This document shows positions 34,301-46,143 of a DNA stretch of 64,000 nt, in pieces. The translations under genes were made by a program, and so were the position numbers. The notes beneath the pieces are model-generated. The model did no database searches. It had not been told where the DNA came from and worked only from the letters and a program-made list of their open reading frames with translations. The stretch's first letter is position 1, and each line of letters starts with the position of its first letter. Origin of the DNA: Pictodentalium vernedei (Eukaryota; Mollusca; Scaphopoda; Dentaliida; Dentaliidae). The stretch lies in NCBI GenBank assembly GCA_031216915.1, contig CM062289.1, positions 60,940,241-61,004,240 on the forward strand, written 5' to 3'.

Positions 34301-35033
34301 CCCAGTCAGCCTTTTTAAAGTTCCGCTGGGGCACTCTCTCATCATCCGCCGGAACTACACTCTCCAACACAATCGGAAAGTGGTCACTCCCGCACAAGTC
34401 CTCTTCTACCTTCCAAGAAAAATCAAGGAAGACAGAAGGGCATGCAATTGTTAGATCAATTGAAGTGTAAGAACCAGATGCGGGGTGCAGATAAGTGTCT
34501 GAACCATCATTAAACAAGCACAAGTCATATTTGGTAATGAATTCTTCTACAGTTTTACCTTTTACATCTTCTTGGCTGAAGGAATCACCCCAAAGAGGGC
34601 TATGTGCATTAAAATCACCCAACAAAATGTATGGAGTTGGGAGCTGTTGGACCAGTAGCTCAAGACCATTCAGTTGTAGGGCTTTACTTGGTGAAACATA
34701 AATAGAACAAAGTGTAACAGTTTTGTTTAAAGTTAGGCGTACCGCCACAGCCTGTAAATTGGTTTGTAGTGGTATAGAACTGTGAATGATGTCGTTCCTA
34801 ACCAAGACACTCGTTCCACGAATATGAAGATCATTATCGTCTGCCCAGGCATTATACGAAGTGTAATGCTTAAAGGCTGAACGATCATGAGCCTCGGGTT
34901 TCTTTAAAAGAGTTTCCTGCAGGCAAAAGGCTGCTGGTTTATATTTGTGGCTTAAAAGGCCTAGTTCATTAAAATTCGCTCTAAAACCTTGACAATTCCA
35001 CTGTAAAATATTTTGTTTGGATGTATTATCCAT
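31314..35033 (-). pseudogene. I-type LINE B ORF2
   Basis: Starts at ATG 35033 (MDNTSKQNILQWNCQGFRAN). The endonuclease (35033-34300) is unbroken: QWNCQG with catalytic Asn, CLQET with Glu, LLGDFNAHSPLWG, and GSDHFP with the final Asp-His pair. The reverse transcriptase spans about 33900-32430 in two or three frames with PKPDKDHSNPSNYRPIAL, SVDDF active site (about 32995) and VVGSTDWGADQKTLLH. RNase H (32197-31680) has TDG, FSDSLSSLLAL and GHVGITGNTRADSAA. The C-terminal zinc region follows. Frameshifts near 34050, 33100, 32765, 32430 and 31960 disable it. ORF1 is fused in frame upstream. Confidence 0.9.
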
Positions 35034-36437
35034 TTTGAGTGGTGATTTAGAAGGTGGTCGTATGGGCGAAATTGCCCCAGTCTTTCTTCTAGGTGATGTT
35101 TTACGTGGGTATTTTCCTTGAGACGAAGTCAGGGGTGGTTTGTTTGAGAACGTGTCATCGATGCACTCATCGAATGGCATTGCCTCAATGCCTTCAAACA
35201 TGTTGCTCGTGACAACATTTTGAAGACGTTTAGATATTCTACTTGAATCTAGTTTCTGCTTTCCTTTTCTTTTTTCTTATCTTGTTGTGACTGTTTCCTT
35301 CTCTGACTCAGATTTTGTTGAGAGCTATGTTGTATGTCTTGGTTTGGTTTATTTGGCTTATTCTTTAGGTTTTGGTTCTTTAGTTTGTTCTGTTTTAGGT
35401 AGATTTTTAGGGTGTTGTTCCTTTTGGTCGGTTGTTATTTTTTTTCTGTTGTTTGGGCAGCTGTATTGTTTTGAGTGGATGGTGATTCCAATTGGTCTAT
35501 AAATGACTGCACTGAAGATGGTATTGTACCTTTGAGCCATGTGTATTGTGTTTGGCATGCTACTGATTGAGTTGGTGATTTTTGAGATAATTTTGTGGCA
35601 TATGATGGTGATGATGCACACCTACATGGCATTGATGACACGATTTCTCTGGCTTCTTTAAAACTTATCTGTTGTTCAGATTTCACTTTTTGAACAGTTT
35701 TCTCCCGTTTCCAGACAGGGCAATCTTTGGACGATGACATGTGATTGCCCTGGCAGTTAACACACTTGATGGGATTGCTGCATGGCTCCTGGTGTTGTTG
35801 GCCACATCGATAACATATTTGTTGACCTCTACAATTGTTCTGTCCATGTCCATATTTCTGACATTTGAAGGATCGAAGTGGATTTGGAATATACAAATCC
35901 ACTTTGAGGTTCATATATCCAACCTTGATAGCTTTTGGCGGTCGAGTAGAATTGAATGTTAAAATGTAAGTATTTGTTTTAATTAGTGTGTTATCATTTT
36001 TAATCGGTCTATTTTTAACATCGGTCACTCTTTGGGCTTTTAATTCCATTTTTATTTCCATTTCATCAATACCATTTAACTCTCTGGTTCTTATTACACC
36101 CCTGCTGATGTTTAATATTTTATGCGGAAAAGTGTTTACCTCAATGTCTGCAAGTTTTTCTGTTTTCAATAAATTTACTGCTTGAGCTTCCCTTTGACAT
36201 TCTATCAGTAGAACGCCAGATCTTAGTTTCTTGGCGTCTTTAACTGTACCAGCAATCCTTTTGATCGATTTTGTTATTACAAATGGGTTCAAATCTGAGA
36301 GTCTTTTTATTTTCATCAGCTGCATACATAATAAATTTTGGCCAATACTTTTTTGAGCATTCTATATCCGAGTCAGAGTCCGAGTCAGTAGAGAGTAAGT
36401 CCCTAGCACGTTTTTGTTTTTTATTTGTGTTATCCAT
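35034..36437 (-). pseudogene. I-type LINE B ORF1
   Basis: Begins MDNTNKKQKRARDLLSTDSD at 36437 with an acidic Ser/Asp run. A frame change near 36300 leads to the long open segment 36325-35435, with knuckles CQKYGHGQNNC (the first Cys pair altered: SFKCQ, so one ligand lost), CYRCGQQHQEPC and CVNCQGNHMSSSKDC. Another frame change in an A-rich stretch precedes the last part (35201-35034, ending PPSKSPLK). Here a one-base loss relative to copies C and D removes the stop and joins ORF1 directly to the ORF2 Met. Confidence 0.85.
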
Positions 36438-37284
36438 GTTTAAGTAAGTATGTCGTTCATTGCTCCGGCTCCCACACACCACGGAGTCCAACAAGGGGAA
36501 GGGTTACCGCTACGCAGTGAACCCACCGGGTTGCCGGTATTCCCACGTACCTGGTATGGAGCAATACACTCAGCCAGTGTTGATACCGAAGTATGCCACT
36601 GGCTGATTGGCCCGTATGTGGAAGTGCCATATCTTCAGATGGCGATCATCTAACCAATCACTTTATAAAAAACACTGTAATTAAGGATGCCACGTGAAAC
36701 TGAAACAAACAGTGCAGCAAAACTAAGTATTTGGTTAAAATATGTGTTTAAAAACAGTACACAATGGCAATTATGATAAATGATTAAAAGAAATGACTGA
36801 CTGAGTGAACACCAAATGCCCCCCCCCCCCGATGTGACACACATAACCTTTTGGGGTGGGGGCTCCCGATTGGCCTGAACGGACCATCCGACCATCCTTC
36901 TACTCCGAAATTGGGGCCAAAACAGTGTATTGAACAGGTACCTTCATGATGGAGATCAGGGCCAAAGCGATGTTTACAACCTGATCTCCATCATGGAGAC
37001 TTGTCCTAACTGAGACCCAGTCTGTTCTCACCTGTCAGGATTCCTTCCTCCGGGGCCTTCAGACCGCACCTCACGGGAGAACGAGGTGCCTGCAAGATGG
37101 CATTAGCAGGGTTGATCATTTTGGTCTGGGACTGCGTACTTTTGTATATTTCGCAGCAAACCAGCTCCATTGAGCAAACCTGCTAATTAAAAAAAACAGC
37201 AAACCTGCCCAACTGAGCAGGCCGTCCTCTATCCGCCACCTGAGGACCCGCCTAGTAGGGAACGATCAACCCCCCCCCCCCCCT
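36438..37284 (-). promoter_or_regulatory. 5' UTR of LINE B
   Basis: Homologous to the LINE A and C leaders. Carries 'gaacccaccgggttgccggt', a C10 run near 36820 and one 'ctccatcatggaga' dyad segment (about 36950-37000) of the kind duplicated in copy C. Confidence 0.5.
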
Positions 37285-37851
37285 CCCTAGGAAGCGCCCA
37301 CTTCGTATTATATATTCTTGCACGACTCTGAACACAAGAGAGTTTTCAGTGATGTTCAGCCGCTCAGGCCCAAACAGGAACATAAACAGATCAAAGGTAA
37401 ACGGCTATATATTAATTCTTAGACTACGGACACCTGTATAGTTTGAACAGTACAGAAGAATGTGTTAAGTTGTTTCTATGCCACCACACTGTCAAGAGGT
37501 AAAGTTGAGAGGTGGTTATCATACAAATGGGCGTTAATACCGCTACGTTGCAAACGCAACCTACAATGATAAATTTGAGCTGCTCGGGATTTAGCCCCAT
37601 CAAAGAATGTGGGCAGGCGTTGATTCCCACCATTTAGGAACCTTCTGAAATTTGTGATGGAACAATTTTCCCCAACCGAGAGGGGCAACGCATTTCATTA
37701 TTTGATAAGATCTGGGAGAAACGAAGACTAGTACAAACTGGTATGACGAAATGGAACTCGTTGTTTTTTTATTTGATCGAGTTTTGTGGTGAAGACTGAT
37801 GGACGAAGTAACTGCTGGTACCTTGTTTGAAAGGTATGGAGGAACAAGATT
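37285..37851 (-). pseudogene. 2A-type LINE, ORF2 C-terminal part
   Basis: Minus-strand frames give 'YHNLVPPYLSNKVPA' (about 37857-37813), a typical block after LINE reverse transcriptases. Then 'NAHLYDNHLSTLP' and a zinc-finger-like CGGIETT-x-HILLYCSNY (about 37490-37430) with one in-frame stop, and finally 'PERLNITENSLVFRVVQEYI' (about 37360-37300). Several frameshifts. The fragment stops at the 5' end of LINE B. Confidence 0.75.
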
Positions 37852-37863
37852 ATGATACATCTT

Positions 37864-38267
37864 TGTTGTCAGTGGAACACATTATTTTACATTGTACTGA
37901 TTTTAATCTTGCTAGAGGGCAGTGCTTCACAATTGGATCTCTTAGAGATCTGTTTTATAATACCAGCCCATACAAAATTGTATCATTTCTGACAGTAATT
38001 AACCTGTTTTATAAATTTTAAAATTGTTTTTATTCTTTTAAACTAGACTCATCAAGTCTCAATTCATCGGGTTGATTTAGAAGTAGAGGTTATTTATTTA
38101 TCTTATTACTCATTGTTATCCAAATTATTCTTGTCTTTGACATGTCTGTTGTGGCTATCTTTTATTTTTATTCAATCTTTCACTTCATGGTTGATAATGA
38201 CCTTTTATTTCCCATTGATTTCTCGCCACGATATAGCCTTGGCGGCTGATGTGGCGTTACGCACCAA

Positions 38268-38306
<39 letters not shown>
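37864..38306 (+). mobile_element. 5'-truncated I-type LINE insertion with target-site duplication
   Basis: 443 bp of the I-type LINE 3' end on the plus strand: the final ORF2 codons (VEHIILHCTDFNLARGQC to NLFYKF and a stop), the 3' UTR, the 'gctgatgtggcgttacgcac' tail and (AAAT)n. It is flanked by atgatacatctt (37852-37863 and 38307-38318). This is the only I-type copy on the plus strand and a classic truncated product of target-primed reverse transcription. Confidence 0.9.
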
Positions 38307-38318
38307 ATGATACATCTT

Positions 38319-39025
38319 GAAGAATTGAAATAATTTTCTCTTTCGGCGCCTTCCTGTAATGAATCCCATCGAGTTTCCAAGTAGAGTAAGCTTTTACTGG
38401 CACTTGTTGTAGCACCAGTAACTATTCTCGCTGCAGCTGCTTGATTTTTTTCTAGATTCGCAGCCTGCGTACATGAACAGTTGTCCCAAACACAGTCTGC
38501 GTATTCCAGGAGAGGCCAAATAAATGCGAAGTATATCTTTTCTTAGACTTTGCGGTCAACAGTGAACTTGTGAGCTCTCAACATGTACATGCGAGCCCAA
38601 GCCTTAGCGCAGGTATAATCAATATGCTTGCTCCAACTACAAGTTGTATTTAGGGGCCCACCCAAATGCTTGTAAGTAGTTACTTCGGTAATTCGAGTTC
38701 CACTTAGATATAAAGGTGGGTGCGTAGGAGCACTGATCTTACGTGAAATTAGCATGGTCTCGGTTTTTTGGGGATTACACTCAATCAACCATGATTTGGC
38801 CCAATGTTCTATCGTGGCCAAATCATGGTTCATTAATGCTGCAGCTTGGTCGGGATTATCTACAATGAGATAAAGAGGTGTATCGACAGCAAACAGCCGT
38901 ATACTACTCTGTAAACTTTCGGTAATGTCGTTGATGAATATTAAAAAAATAACAGCGGACCTAGAATAGATCCCTGCGGAATTCCGGAAGTTACTGTTCT
39001 CCAAGGAGATGCCTCGGAGGCAATT
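38319..39025 (-). pseudogene. 2A-type LINE, reverse transcriptase second half
   Basis: From 39004 the frame reads 'FLIFINDITESLQSSIRLFA' followed by VDT in place of the usual DDT active site, so the first catalytic Asp is lost. 'AKSWLIECNPQKTETMLIS' (about 38780-38725) and the palm/thumb sequence 'WSKHIDYTCAKAWARMYML' follow. It continues the frame that ends 'YLSDMYQRVL' at 45306, on the other side of LINE C. Confidence 0.85.
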
Positions 39026-39036
39026 AAAACCCGTTG
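39026..39036. repeat. Target-site duplication of LINE C, left
   Basis: aaaacccgttg, identical to 45296-45306. Confidence 0.9.
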
Positions 39037-39289
39037 TTGATTATTATTATTTATTGGTGCTTAACGCCACATCAGCAGCTAGGGCTATATCGTGGCGAGA
39101 AAACAGTGGTATATAAAAAGTCGATAGCAATAATGAAGTAAAAATTGAATAAAAATTTAAATAAAAAAAAGACATGTCAAAGACAAAAATAATTAGGTTA
39201 GCAATGAGTAATGAGATAAGTAAGTACATTATAGATCAACCTGAGGAATTGAGACTTGATGAGTCGAGATTAAAAGAATAAAAACAATT

Positions 39290-42200
39290 TTAAAAGTTTG
39301 TAAAAAGGTTGATTACTTTCAGAAATGACATAATTTTGTTTGGGCTCGTATTATAAAATATATCTCTAAGGGATCCAGCTGTCAAGTACTGCCCTCTAAC
39401 AAGATTAAAATCAGTACAATGTAAAAGAATGTGCTCCACTGACAACACCTGCTGACATGGAACACACTCTGATCGCAAATAACCCTCCAACAGAAAGGAA
39501 TGTGTAAGTCTTGTATGACCAATATGACATCGTGTTACAATAACATGATCTTTTCTACACAGATTACTGGATGGGTAGTGATCAGAAATAGTTGGTCGGA
39601 AGCGATGGGGCTTGTTATTAGTTGCCCCATCCCAATCCGCCTGCCACATAGATTTATTGTTACTAGTGATATGCGGCCTGAAATCACTGAAAGGGATCTT
39701 AAAATCGGTGAGAGGCTTTCTTAAAGCCTGTTTTGCTGCACTGTCCGCTCTGGTGTTACCAGCGATACCTACATGTCCGGGTAACCAGCAAAACACGATA
39801 TCATATTGGTCAGACATAAGAGTTGTTAACTTCTCACGAAGCTCCAAAACGAGAGGGTTCTTCAACCTGGGGTTGAGTAAAGCAAGTAAAGAGGAAAGAG
39901 AGTCGGAAAAAATAATCGACCTCTTTTCCTGGACATTCTCGGTGTGTTCATGCGCGAGTTTTAAAGCTTTAACTTCAGCTGTGAAAATAGAACTCTGATT
40001 CGGTATTCTGAGTGCTGTAATATGACCACAAGAAACAGCAGCTGATGATACTTTGTCACTATCTTTAGATCCATCTGTATAGATCCTTGTAAATGTACTA
40101 TACTTGGACTTTATTTCAGCATATTTTTGATTGAACTGCAAGGAATTGGTATCAGATTTTTTTGGTAGAAGCAAGGTCTAAAATAACTGTAGGTTTTTTA
40201 AGATGCCAAGGAGGAATTTGTGATTTCCGGTTTTCTTTTATAGATTCAGAATGAATTTCTGCAGACTCCATGTGGGGTTTAACTCTAATTTCCAATGGAG
40301 GAATATGTTTCTGATGTCGGTTAAAAAGTCAACATTTTGAAGTTCTGAAATACAATTATAAGCAGGATTTGAAGGATTGGCCAACAGTTTAGACACATAT
40401 TGGAGAGACAATTTAATGCTGCGCTTCTCAAGAGAAGGCTCTTCTGTTTCAACAAGCATCGAGTCTAATGGGTATGTTCGAAAAGCCCCTAGACTAATTC
40501 TAATACCACTATTGTGAATGGCATCAAGTGGTTTTAGGTATGACTTCCTTGCAGAACCGTAAACTATAGAACCGTAATCTAATTTTGATCGAACAAGTGA
40601 TCTATACAGATGGAGTAATGTTTTTTGGTCAGCACCCCAATCAGTGCTACCAACGACATTCAGTAGGTTCAGAGCTCACTTAGATTTAACTTTTAGTTGT
40701 TTTATGTGGGAAGTGAAATTCAGTTTGTTGTCAAACAACAAACCTAAGAATTTCACTTCTTTAACAACTTTAATAGGACTCCCATCAATTTTTAACTCCG
40801 GATCGAGGTGATGCTTCCGAAGCTTACAAAAATGAACACAATTTGTTTTCATCTTTGAAAATTTAAAACCGTTTCCTGTGGCCCATTTTTTGAATTTTGT
40901 TTAAGCACAGCTGAAGTTTGCGCTCTATAGCATTCATTTTCTTGCTGCTGTAGCAGATTAAAAACTCATCTACATGCAACGAAGAATCTACCATATTCTC
41001 AATTGTCTCGATGATGCTATTAATTTTCACCGAAAAAAGGGTAACAGATAAGATTCTACCCTGAGTAACCCTCAATTCCTGTTCTTGCGGATCGGATAAC
41101 GGCGGTCCCTCAAAAAAAATTCTATAAAAAGAGGCATACGCCCTCTCAACCCCATGTTAAAAAGATATTTTTAAATCCCATACGTCCACGTTGTGTCATA
41201 CGCCTTTTCCAGGTCAAAGAAAATTGCGACCACATGTTCCTTTTAGGCAAAGGCATTTCTTATGAACGTTTCTAGTCTAATCAAATGATCCATAGTACTT
41301 CTCTGGTTTCTGAAACCACATTGAACATTCGCAAGTAGATTGTTCGATTCCAGAAAACAGACAAGTCGATCATTGATCATCCTTTCCATGGTTTTACACA
41401 GACAACTTGTTAAAGCGATACGCCTGTAATTACTTGGGTTGCTGTGATCTTTATCAGGCTTTGGAATGGGAATAATTGCAGCATTTCGTCAGGAAGGTGG
41501 AAACTGGCCAGTCACTCAAAATTCATTAAAAATTGACAATAAAAGTTCCAGTGATGAATGTGGTAAATGTTTTAAAATTTTGTAGTGTATTTCATCGGGA
41601 CCAGTGGCAGTATCCTTTGCTCTATGCAAAGAGTTACTCAACTCTTCCATAGAGAAAGGGTCATTGTAATCCTCTAAGTTATTGGATGTAAATTTAATCT
41701 TTTGTTTTTCTTGCTGTTTTTTAATTTTGACAAACTCAGGATTACAATTTTCCGACCACGAATGTTTCGAAAATGTGGCGGACAATGTGCTTGAAATTTC
41801 TTTTTTTGATGTAATTAGGGTGCTGTTTTCCTTCAGGTGTTGTACAGTTGATTTTGTTTCTTTTCCCTTAATTTTTTTTAATCATTTTCCAAATCTTAGT
41901 GATGGGTGTGTTCTGGTTAATCTTAGAAACATATGTTTCCCAAGAACTTTTCTTTTTTTGTTTGATAAGCCGTCTTGTTTTTGCTCGATTTATACGTAGT
42001 TTGTCCAGATTATTTGTGGTTGGTGATTTGTTGAATTCCCGTTCAGTTTTTTTAGGTTCCTTTATAGCCTGTTTACATTCATTATCAAACCATGGTTTTG
42101 TGAAACGTTTTGGATTTGCCGAGGTTTTAGGGATGACTGTGTTTGCAATGTCAAGCAGCTCGTTTGTAAAATGTTCTATTTGGTCCGCACTATCTTGAAA

Positions 42201-42976
42201 TTTCCCCCGTGTGAGGCGCTCAGAACAAAGCGATGAAAACGTGTCCCAGTCAGCCTTTTTAAAGTTCCACTGGGGCACACTCTCATCGCCCGCCGGAACT
42301 ACACTTTCCAACACAATTGGAAAGTGGTCAGTCTCGCACAAGTCATCTTCTACCTTCCAGGAAAAATCGAGGAAGGTAGAAGGGCATGCAATTGTTAGAT
42401 AAATTGAAGTGTAAGAACCAGGTGCGGGGTGCAGGTAAGTATCTGAACCATCATTAAACAAACACAGATCATATTTTGTCACGAACTCTTCTACAGTTTT
42501 ACCTTTTGCATCCTCTTGACTGCAGGGATTACCCCAAAGGGGCTATGTGCATTAAAATCACCCAACAAAATGTATGGGGTTGGGAGCTGTTGGACTAGCA
42601 GCTCAAGATCATTTAGTTGAGAGGTTTTACTTGGTGAAACGTATACAGAACATAATGTAATTGTCTTGTCTAAAGTTAGGCGTACCGCTACAGCCTCTAA
42701 ATTTGATTGCAAAGATACAGAACTGTGAATAATGTCGTTTCTAACTAAGACGGATGTTCCACGAATATGAAGATCAGTTTCATCTGCCCAGGCATTATAC
42801 GAAGTATAATGCTTAAAGACTGAATTTTCTTTAGACTCGGGTTTCTTTAAAAGAGTTTCCTGCAGGCAAAAAGCAGCAGGTTTTTACTTTTGGCTCAAAA
42901 GGCCTAGTTCATTAAAATTCGCTCTAAAACCTCGACAATTCCACTGTATAATATTTTGTTTGAATGTATTATCCAT
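39290..42976 (-). pseudogene. I-type LINE C ORF2
   Basis: ATG 42976 overlaps the ORF1 stop. The endonuclease runs 42976-42300 in broken frames (QWNCRGFRAN, CLQET, LLGDFNAHS, TDHFP). The reverse transcriptase lies in about 41785-40240; its active site reads VDEF (about 40975), an Asp-to-Glu change that would impair catalysis. A deletion near 41098 removes part of the palm. The RNase H and C-terminus are open for 294 codons (40174-39290): YTDGSKDSDK, FTAEVKALKLA, FSDSLSSLLAL, LPGHVGIAGNTRADSAA, then RCHIGHTRLTHSFL and CVPCQQVLSVEHILLHC, ending NLFTNF. All four RNase H acidic positions and the His are present. Confidence 0.9.
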
Positions 42977-44394
42977 GTTTGAGTGGTGAATTAGAAGGTG
43001 GACGTATGGGCGAAATTGCCCCAGTGTTTCTTCTAGGTGATGTTTTACGTGGGGATTTTCCCTGAGACGAACTCAGGGGTGTTTTTTTGGAGAACGTGTC
43101 ATCGATGCACTCATCAACTGACATTGCCTCAATGCCTTCAAACATGTTGCTTGTGACAACATTTTGAAGACGTTTAGATATTCTATTGGATTCTAGTTTC
43201 TGCTTTTCCTTTTCTTTTTTCTTGTCTTGTTGTGACTGTTTCCTTCTCTGACTCAGATTTTGTTGAGAGCTATGTTGTATGTCTTGATTTGGTTTATTTG
43301 ACTTGTTCTTTTCAGGTTTATGTTTTGGTTCTTTATTTTGTTCTGTTAGAGGTAGATTTTTAGGGTGCTGTTCCTTTTTGTCTGTTGTTATTTTTTTCTG
43401 TTGTTTGGGCAGCTGCATTCTTTTGAGTGGATGGTGGTTCTGATTGATCTATTGTAAATGACTGTACTGAAGATGGTATTGTACCTTTGAGCCATGTGTA
43501 TTGTGTTTGGCATGCTACTGATTGAGTTGGTAATTTTTTAGATAATTTTGTGGCATATGATGGCGATGATGCACACATACCTGGCATTGATGACACGATT
43601 TCCCTGGCTTCTTTAAAACTTATTTGTTTTTCACATTTGACTTTTTGAATAGTTTTCTCCCGTTTCCAGACAGGGCAATCTTTGGACGATGACATGTGAT
43701 GGCTCTGACAGTTAACACACTTGATGGGATTGCTGCATGGCTATTGATGTTGCAGACCACATCGGAAACATATTTGTTGACCTCTACAATTGTTTTGTCC
43801 ATGTCCATATTTCTGACATTTGAAGCATCGAAGTGGATTTGGAATATACAAATCCACTTTGATGTTCATATATCCAACTTTAATAGCTTTTGGCGGTTGA
43901 GTAGAATTGAATGTCAAAATGTAAGTATTTGTTTTAATTATTGTGTTATCCTTTTTAATCTGTATATTTTTAACATCGGTCACTCCTTGGGGTTCTAATT
44001 CCTTTTTTATTTCCATTACATCAATGCCATTTAATTCTGTGGTTCTTATTACACCTCTGCTGCTGTTTAATATTTTATGTGGAAAAGTATTCACCTCAAT
44101 ATCTGCTAGTTTTTGTGTTTTTAGTAAATTTGTCGCTTGAACTTCTCTTCGACATTCTATCAATAAAGCGCCAGCTCTTAATTTATTGGCGTCTTTAACT
44201 GTTCCAGCAATCCCTTTAATTGATTTTTCTATTAGAAATGGGTTCATATCTGATAGTCTTTTATTTTCGTCAGATGCATACATTATAATGAATTTTGGCC
44301 AAGTATGTGTCGTAGGTTCAAAATCTGAGTCAGAATCCGAGTCAGTAGAAAGTAATTCCCGATCTTGGTTTTGTTTTTTATTTGTGGAATCCAT
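42969..44394 (-). pseudogene. I-type LINE C ORF1
   Basis: Starts MDSTNKKQNQDRELLSTDSD and is open for 217 codons to a TAG (43741-43743) replacing a Glu codon just inside the second knuckle (CFRCGLQHQ). The same frame then continues through CVNCQ and KDCPVWKREK. A second break lies at an A-run near 43390, after which 43418-42969 completes the tail ('TSPRRNTGAISPIRPPSNSP', LKHG and stop). The first knuckle CFKCQKYGHGQNNC is intact. The TAA stop overlaps the ORF2 start codon within ATGGATAA (42976-42969). Confidence 0.9.
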
Positions 44395-45295
44395 ATTTGA
44401 TTTTTAAGTCGTTCACTGCCCCGGCTCCCACCCACCACGGATTCCAACAAGGGGTAGGGTTACTGCCATGCGGTGAACCCACCGGGTCGCCGATATTCCC
44501 ACATACCTGGTATGAGGCATTATACTCAGTCAGTGTTGATGCCGAGGCATACCACTGACTGAGTGGCCTGTGTGTGGAAGTGCCAGGTCTTCAGATGGCG
44601 GCCATCCAATCTTTCACTGTAAATAAAACACCGTAATAAAAGTTTGCCATGCATAACCGAAAGAGACAGTGCAGCAAAACTAAGTGGCTATTAAAATATG
44701 AAGTGTTTAAAAACAGTACACAATGGCAATTATGTGATGGGAATAAAAGAAATGATTAATTGAATGGCCACCAAATGCCCCCCGACGTGACACCCAGTAC
44801 ATTTTGGGTTGGGGGCTCCCGATTGGCCAGAACGGACCATCCGACCATCCTTCTACTCCCGAAATTGGGGCCGAAGCAGTGTGTTGAACATTATCTCCGA
44901 AATGGAGACCAGGGCGCCATCCCGGAGACTGCCCTAACCGAGGCCCGAGTCCTCAACTGCCAGGATTCCTTCTTCCGGGGCCTTCGGAAAATGGAGACCA
45001 GGGCCAAACAGGGTTTACGACCTGATCTCCATCTTGGAGACTGCCCTATACGGGGCCACGAATCCTCAACTGCCAGGATTCCTTCTTCCGGGGCTTTCGG
45101 AACGCACCTCACGGGAGAACAAGGTGCCTGCTAGATGGTATTAGCAGGATTGATCATTTTGTGTATTTCGCAGCGAACCAACTCAATTGAGAAAACCTGC
45201 CAATTAGAAATTAGAAAACCTGCACAATTGAGCAGGCCGTCCTCTATCCGCCACCTGAGGACCCGCCTAGTAGGGGATGATCAAACCCCCCGAGG
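44395..45295 (-). promoter_or_regulatory. 5' UTR of LINE C with internal duplication
   Basis: Same leader as copies A and B, but a segment of about 100 bp ('gccaggattccttcttccgg' plus 'atggagaccagggc') occurs twice, at about 44901-44990 and 44991-45103. Copies A and B have one. Tandem leader units are a known way for LINE promoters to vary. Confidence 0.6.
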
Positions 45296-45306
45296 AAAAC
45301 CCGTTG
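45296..45306. repeat. Target-site duplication of LINE C, right
   Basis: aaaacccgttg, partner of 39026-39036. Confidence 0.9.
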
Positions 45307-46140
45307 ATACATGTCCGAAAGATAAGACTTCAGAAAGGAAAGCAAGTCACCTGTTATCCGTATCCGTATCCTTTCAAAGTTGTGGATAAGACCAGTCATC
45401 GTAGATGTCTGTCAGTTGTAAGACCGTTGAATCACCCGGGGTAAATCCAGATTGGAATTCGCTAAGGATATTATTATCGCAAATGAAACGCCATACCCGT
45501 TTGAACTCACATTTTTTGAATAATTTCCAACACAACTAATCAGCGATATCGGGCTATAATTGGTAACTACGTTGGGGGGATTGTTTTTTTTTTTAAACTG
45601 GCGTCACGTTGGCTTTTTCCATAAGGCTGGGAAATAGTTGTTGCTCAGAAGTAAGTTAAAAAGGATCGTAAGTGGTTCGCACAGAGAGCGACCACATTCC
45701 TTTAGTAGGCGGGGACTTACAAGGTCAGGACCGGATGCGTTTGTTACCCTGATATTCTTGATTGCTTCAAATACCTAACTAGTGTGTATTATTATTCCAT
45801 CGAGTGTCTGATGCGCATGGAAGGGATAATTTAGCAAAGAAGTATTAATGCCATCCAAGGAAGAAATAGAACAAAAGTATTCGTTGAGGACTTCGGCCCT
45901 TTCAGTGTTGGTGAAGTATAATTTATTCAAATGGGTGATAGTAGGGATTCCCGAGGTATTGTTACAAATAAATGGTTTCAGAGTTTTCCACCACTCAGAA
46001 GAGGGTGTCCTGGGGCAAAAGTTTACTTGGACTTTTAATATGTAGGTAGCTTTAGATGCGACAACTTCATTTCGCTTGCACTTGTATTTCGCCCAGTCGC
46101 GAAATAGTCCTGTGCGCTTAGCTGTCCGATACAATCGTCT
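45307..46140 (-). pseudogene. 2A-type LINE, endonuclease-RT linker and first half of RT
   Basis: The open frame 46134-45775 encodes the linker (DWAKYKCKRNEVVASK, WWKTLKPFICNNT, FTNTERAEVLNEYFCSI). Below 45775 shifting frames give 'IRVTNASGPDLVSPRLLKEC', an early reverse-transcriptase block, down to 'YLSDMYQRVL' where LINE C is inserted. At least four frame changes. Confidence 0.75.
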
Positions 46141-46143
46141 TCT

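Larger units (their letters stand above)
31062..37284 (-). mobile_element. I-type LINE copy B, full length
   Basis: About 6.2 kb on the minus strand. 3' end at 31062 with AATA-rich tail and 'gtggcgttaagc'-type motif (here complement 'gcttaacgccagatcagcag'); 5' end at a C14 run 37270-37283. Same organisation as copy A but with an intact endonuclease. A convincing target-site duplication was not found. Its 5' end touches the 3' end of the 2A-type LINE remnant (37285), so it probably inserted into or beside it. Confidence 0.85.
39037..45295 (-). mobile_element. I-type LINE copy C, full length
   Basis: 6259 bp on the minus strand, flanked by an exact 11-bp duplication (aaaacccgttg). It sits inside the reverse transcriptase of the 2A-type LINE. 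5' UTR 45295-44395, ORF1 44394-42969, ORF2 42976-39290, 3' UTR with 'gctgatgtggcgttaagcac' and an ATT/AATA-rich tail. It keeps the cleanest ORF1-ORF2 junction and the best RNase H among the four copies. Confidence 0.93.

Noticed and set aside
34495-34701. Plus-strand frame nearly identical to one at 22545-22751
   Set aside because: Antisense shadow of the LINE endonuclease; conserved only because the LINE copies are.
31062-37284. Target-site duplication for LINE B
   Set aside because: I compared both flanks and found no convincing shared sequence, so none is claimed.
38040-39260. 'cttgatgagtc' in LINE 3' UTRs as a ribozyme core
   Set aside because: The string is not conserved among LINE copies A-D.
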